Source of the DNA: Desulfobacterales bacterium
GTDB lineage: Bacteria; Desulfobacterota; Desulfobacteria; Desulfobacterales; RPRI01
NCBI GenBank assembly: GCA_020052975.1
Contig: JAGVOC010000271.1
Span: 1 to 5,474, forward strand
Reading direction: 5' to 3'
DNA length: 5,474 nt
This document shows, piece after piece, positions 5,152 through 5,474 of the stretch (position 1 is the stretch's first letter; every line of letters begins with the position of its first letter). The notes below the pieces were generated by a model. It was not told where the DNA came from. It saw nothing but the letters and a program-made list of their open reading frames with translations, and searched no databases. The position numbers were made by a program, and so were the translations under genes.

Positions 5152-5474
5152 CTACCCCCTGGATTTAAAAAAATCATCTCTTGCTTTTGTAAGTTGTTTG
5201 ACGTTTTCAAGGGGGGATCCCGGCGCAATGCCACAACCCGGTGTAAGAAAATCGGTTCCGTTTTCCAAGCTCGCGATCGACTCCTCATAACATTTTTCCT
5301 GAGTGCCCATGAACAGGGTCGTTGCCGTCGCCACATTGCCAAAAACGCGCACGTTTTTAGCATGCGCCACCTCAACGGCTTTTTTCATATCGGCTTTCTC
5401 CTCAATGCTTATTCCAGCCACACCGGTTTCACACATCATTGGAACAATCATGTCTGTGTTGGCACAAATATGCA
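5152..5474 (-). CDS. MtaA/CmuA (uroporphyrinogen decarboxylase-like) methyltransferase, C-terminal part
   Basis: 106 residues are visible. The reading frame is open to the right window edge, so the N-terminal two thirds are outside. The visible part begins HICANTD, the HxC zinc-ligand segment of MtaA/MtbA/CmuA proteins (family HICGNT). It continues through ETGVAGISIEEK, VFGNVATATTLFMGT and DFLTPGCGIAPGSPLENV, where the cysteine of PGCGIAP is the third expected zinc ligand. Such proteins move methyl groups between a methylated corrinoid protein and a thiol such as coenzyme M, or take part in related one-carbon transfers. In bacteria without coenzyme M the acceptor is often unknown. The UroD fold is shared with true uroporphyrinogen decarboxylase, but the HxC...C set argues for methyltransferase. 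An internal ATG at 5449-5451 is not the start, because the family motif lies upstream of it. No clear terminator follows the TAG. Confidence 0.85.
   Translation of the reverse strand, partial: HICANTDMIVPMMCETGVAGISIEEKADMKKAVEVAHAKNVRVFGNVATATTLFMGTQEKCYEESIASLENGTDFLTPGCGIAPGSPLENVKQLTKARDDFFKSRG

Noticed and set aside
5013..5375. Minus-strand open frame of 120 codons overlapping the methyltransferase gene
   Set aside because: It runs out of frame through the methyltransferase coding sequence, whose own frame carries the HxC and PGCGIAP family motifs, so this is a shadow.

Overview
The window carries four protein-coding genes, all on the minus strand, separated by wide gaps (about 197, 294 and 359 bp). 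Each gap, and the left edge, holds repeat or inverted-repeat DNA. The gene content is a corrinoid-type MtaA/CmuA methyltransferase-family protein, a divergent ureohydrolase, a CoA-acylating semialdehyde dehydrogenase and a radical SAM enzyme. Together with the many repeats, this suggests an anaerobic, metabolically versatile bacterium. A sulfate-reducing Desulfobacterota (Desulfobacterales-like) genome is my best guess, but that is inference: no rRNA or other marker is present.

Layout in transcription order (right to left). 5152-5474 is the C-terminal part of an MtaA/CmuA/UroD-family methyltransferase whose 5' end lies outside the window. 4955-5151 is a spacer with a possible promoter and a small dyad. 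3878-4954 is an arginase/agmatinase-fold protein that keeps all six metal ligands but lacks several family substrate-loop motifs. 3584-3877 is a spacer with a 51-bp palindromic element that overlaps the ureohydrolase stop codon, a 21-bp repeat shared with the left edge, and an imperfect inverted repeat of the CACGAAG type. 1988-3583 is a methylmalonate-semialdehyde-dehydrogenase-type enzyme with a strong ribosome binding site. 1629-1987 is a 359-bp spacer with a two-hairpin version of the same palindromic element, a small hairpin and another long imperfect inverted repeat. 102-1628 is a radical SAM protein of the MSMEG_0568 type fused to a GNAT domain of the MSMEG_0567/Sll0786 type. 1-101 is the end of another structured intergenic repeat.

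The most notable gene is the fusion. Its two halves are normally separate neighbours in the conserved 'nitrogen starvation'/Nit1C gene cluster (nitrilase, radical SAM, GNAT, AIR-synthase-like and flavoprotein genes), which has been linked to cyanide or nitrile use. Here they form one polypeptide with no other cluster member in view. The spacers make a single operon unlikely, so I do not propose a joint pathway for the four genes. The dehydrogenase fits valine, inositol or beta-alanine type catabolism, the ureohydrolase fits guanidino or amidino nitrogen release, and the methyltransferase fits methyl-group transfer to a corrinoid or thiol acceptor.
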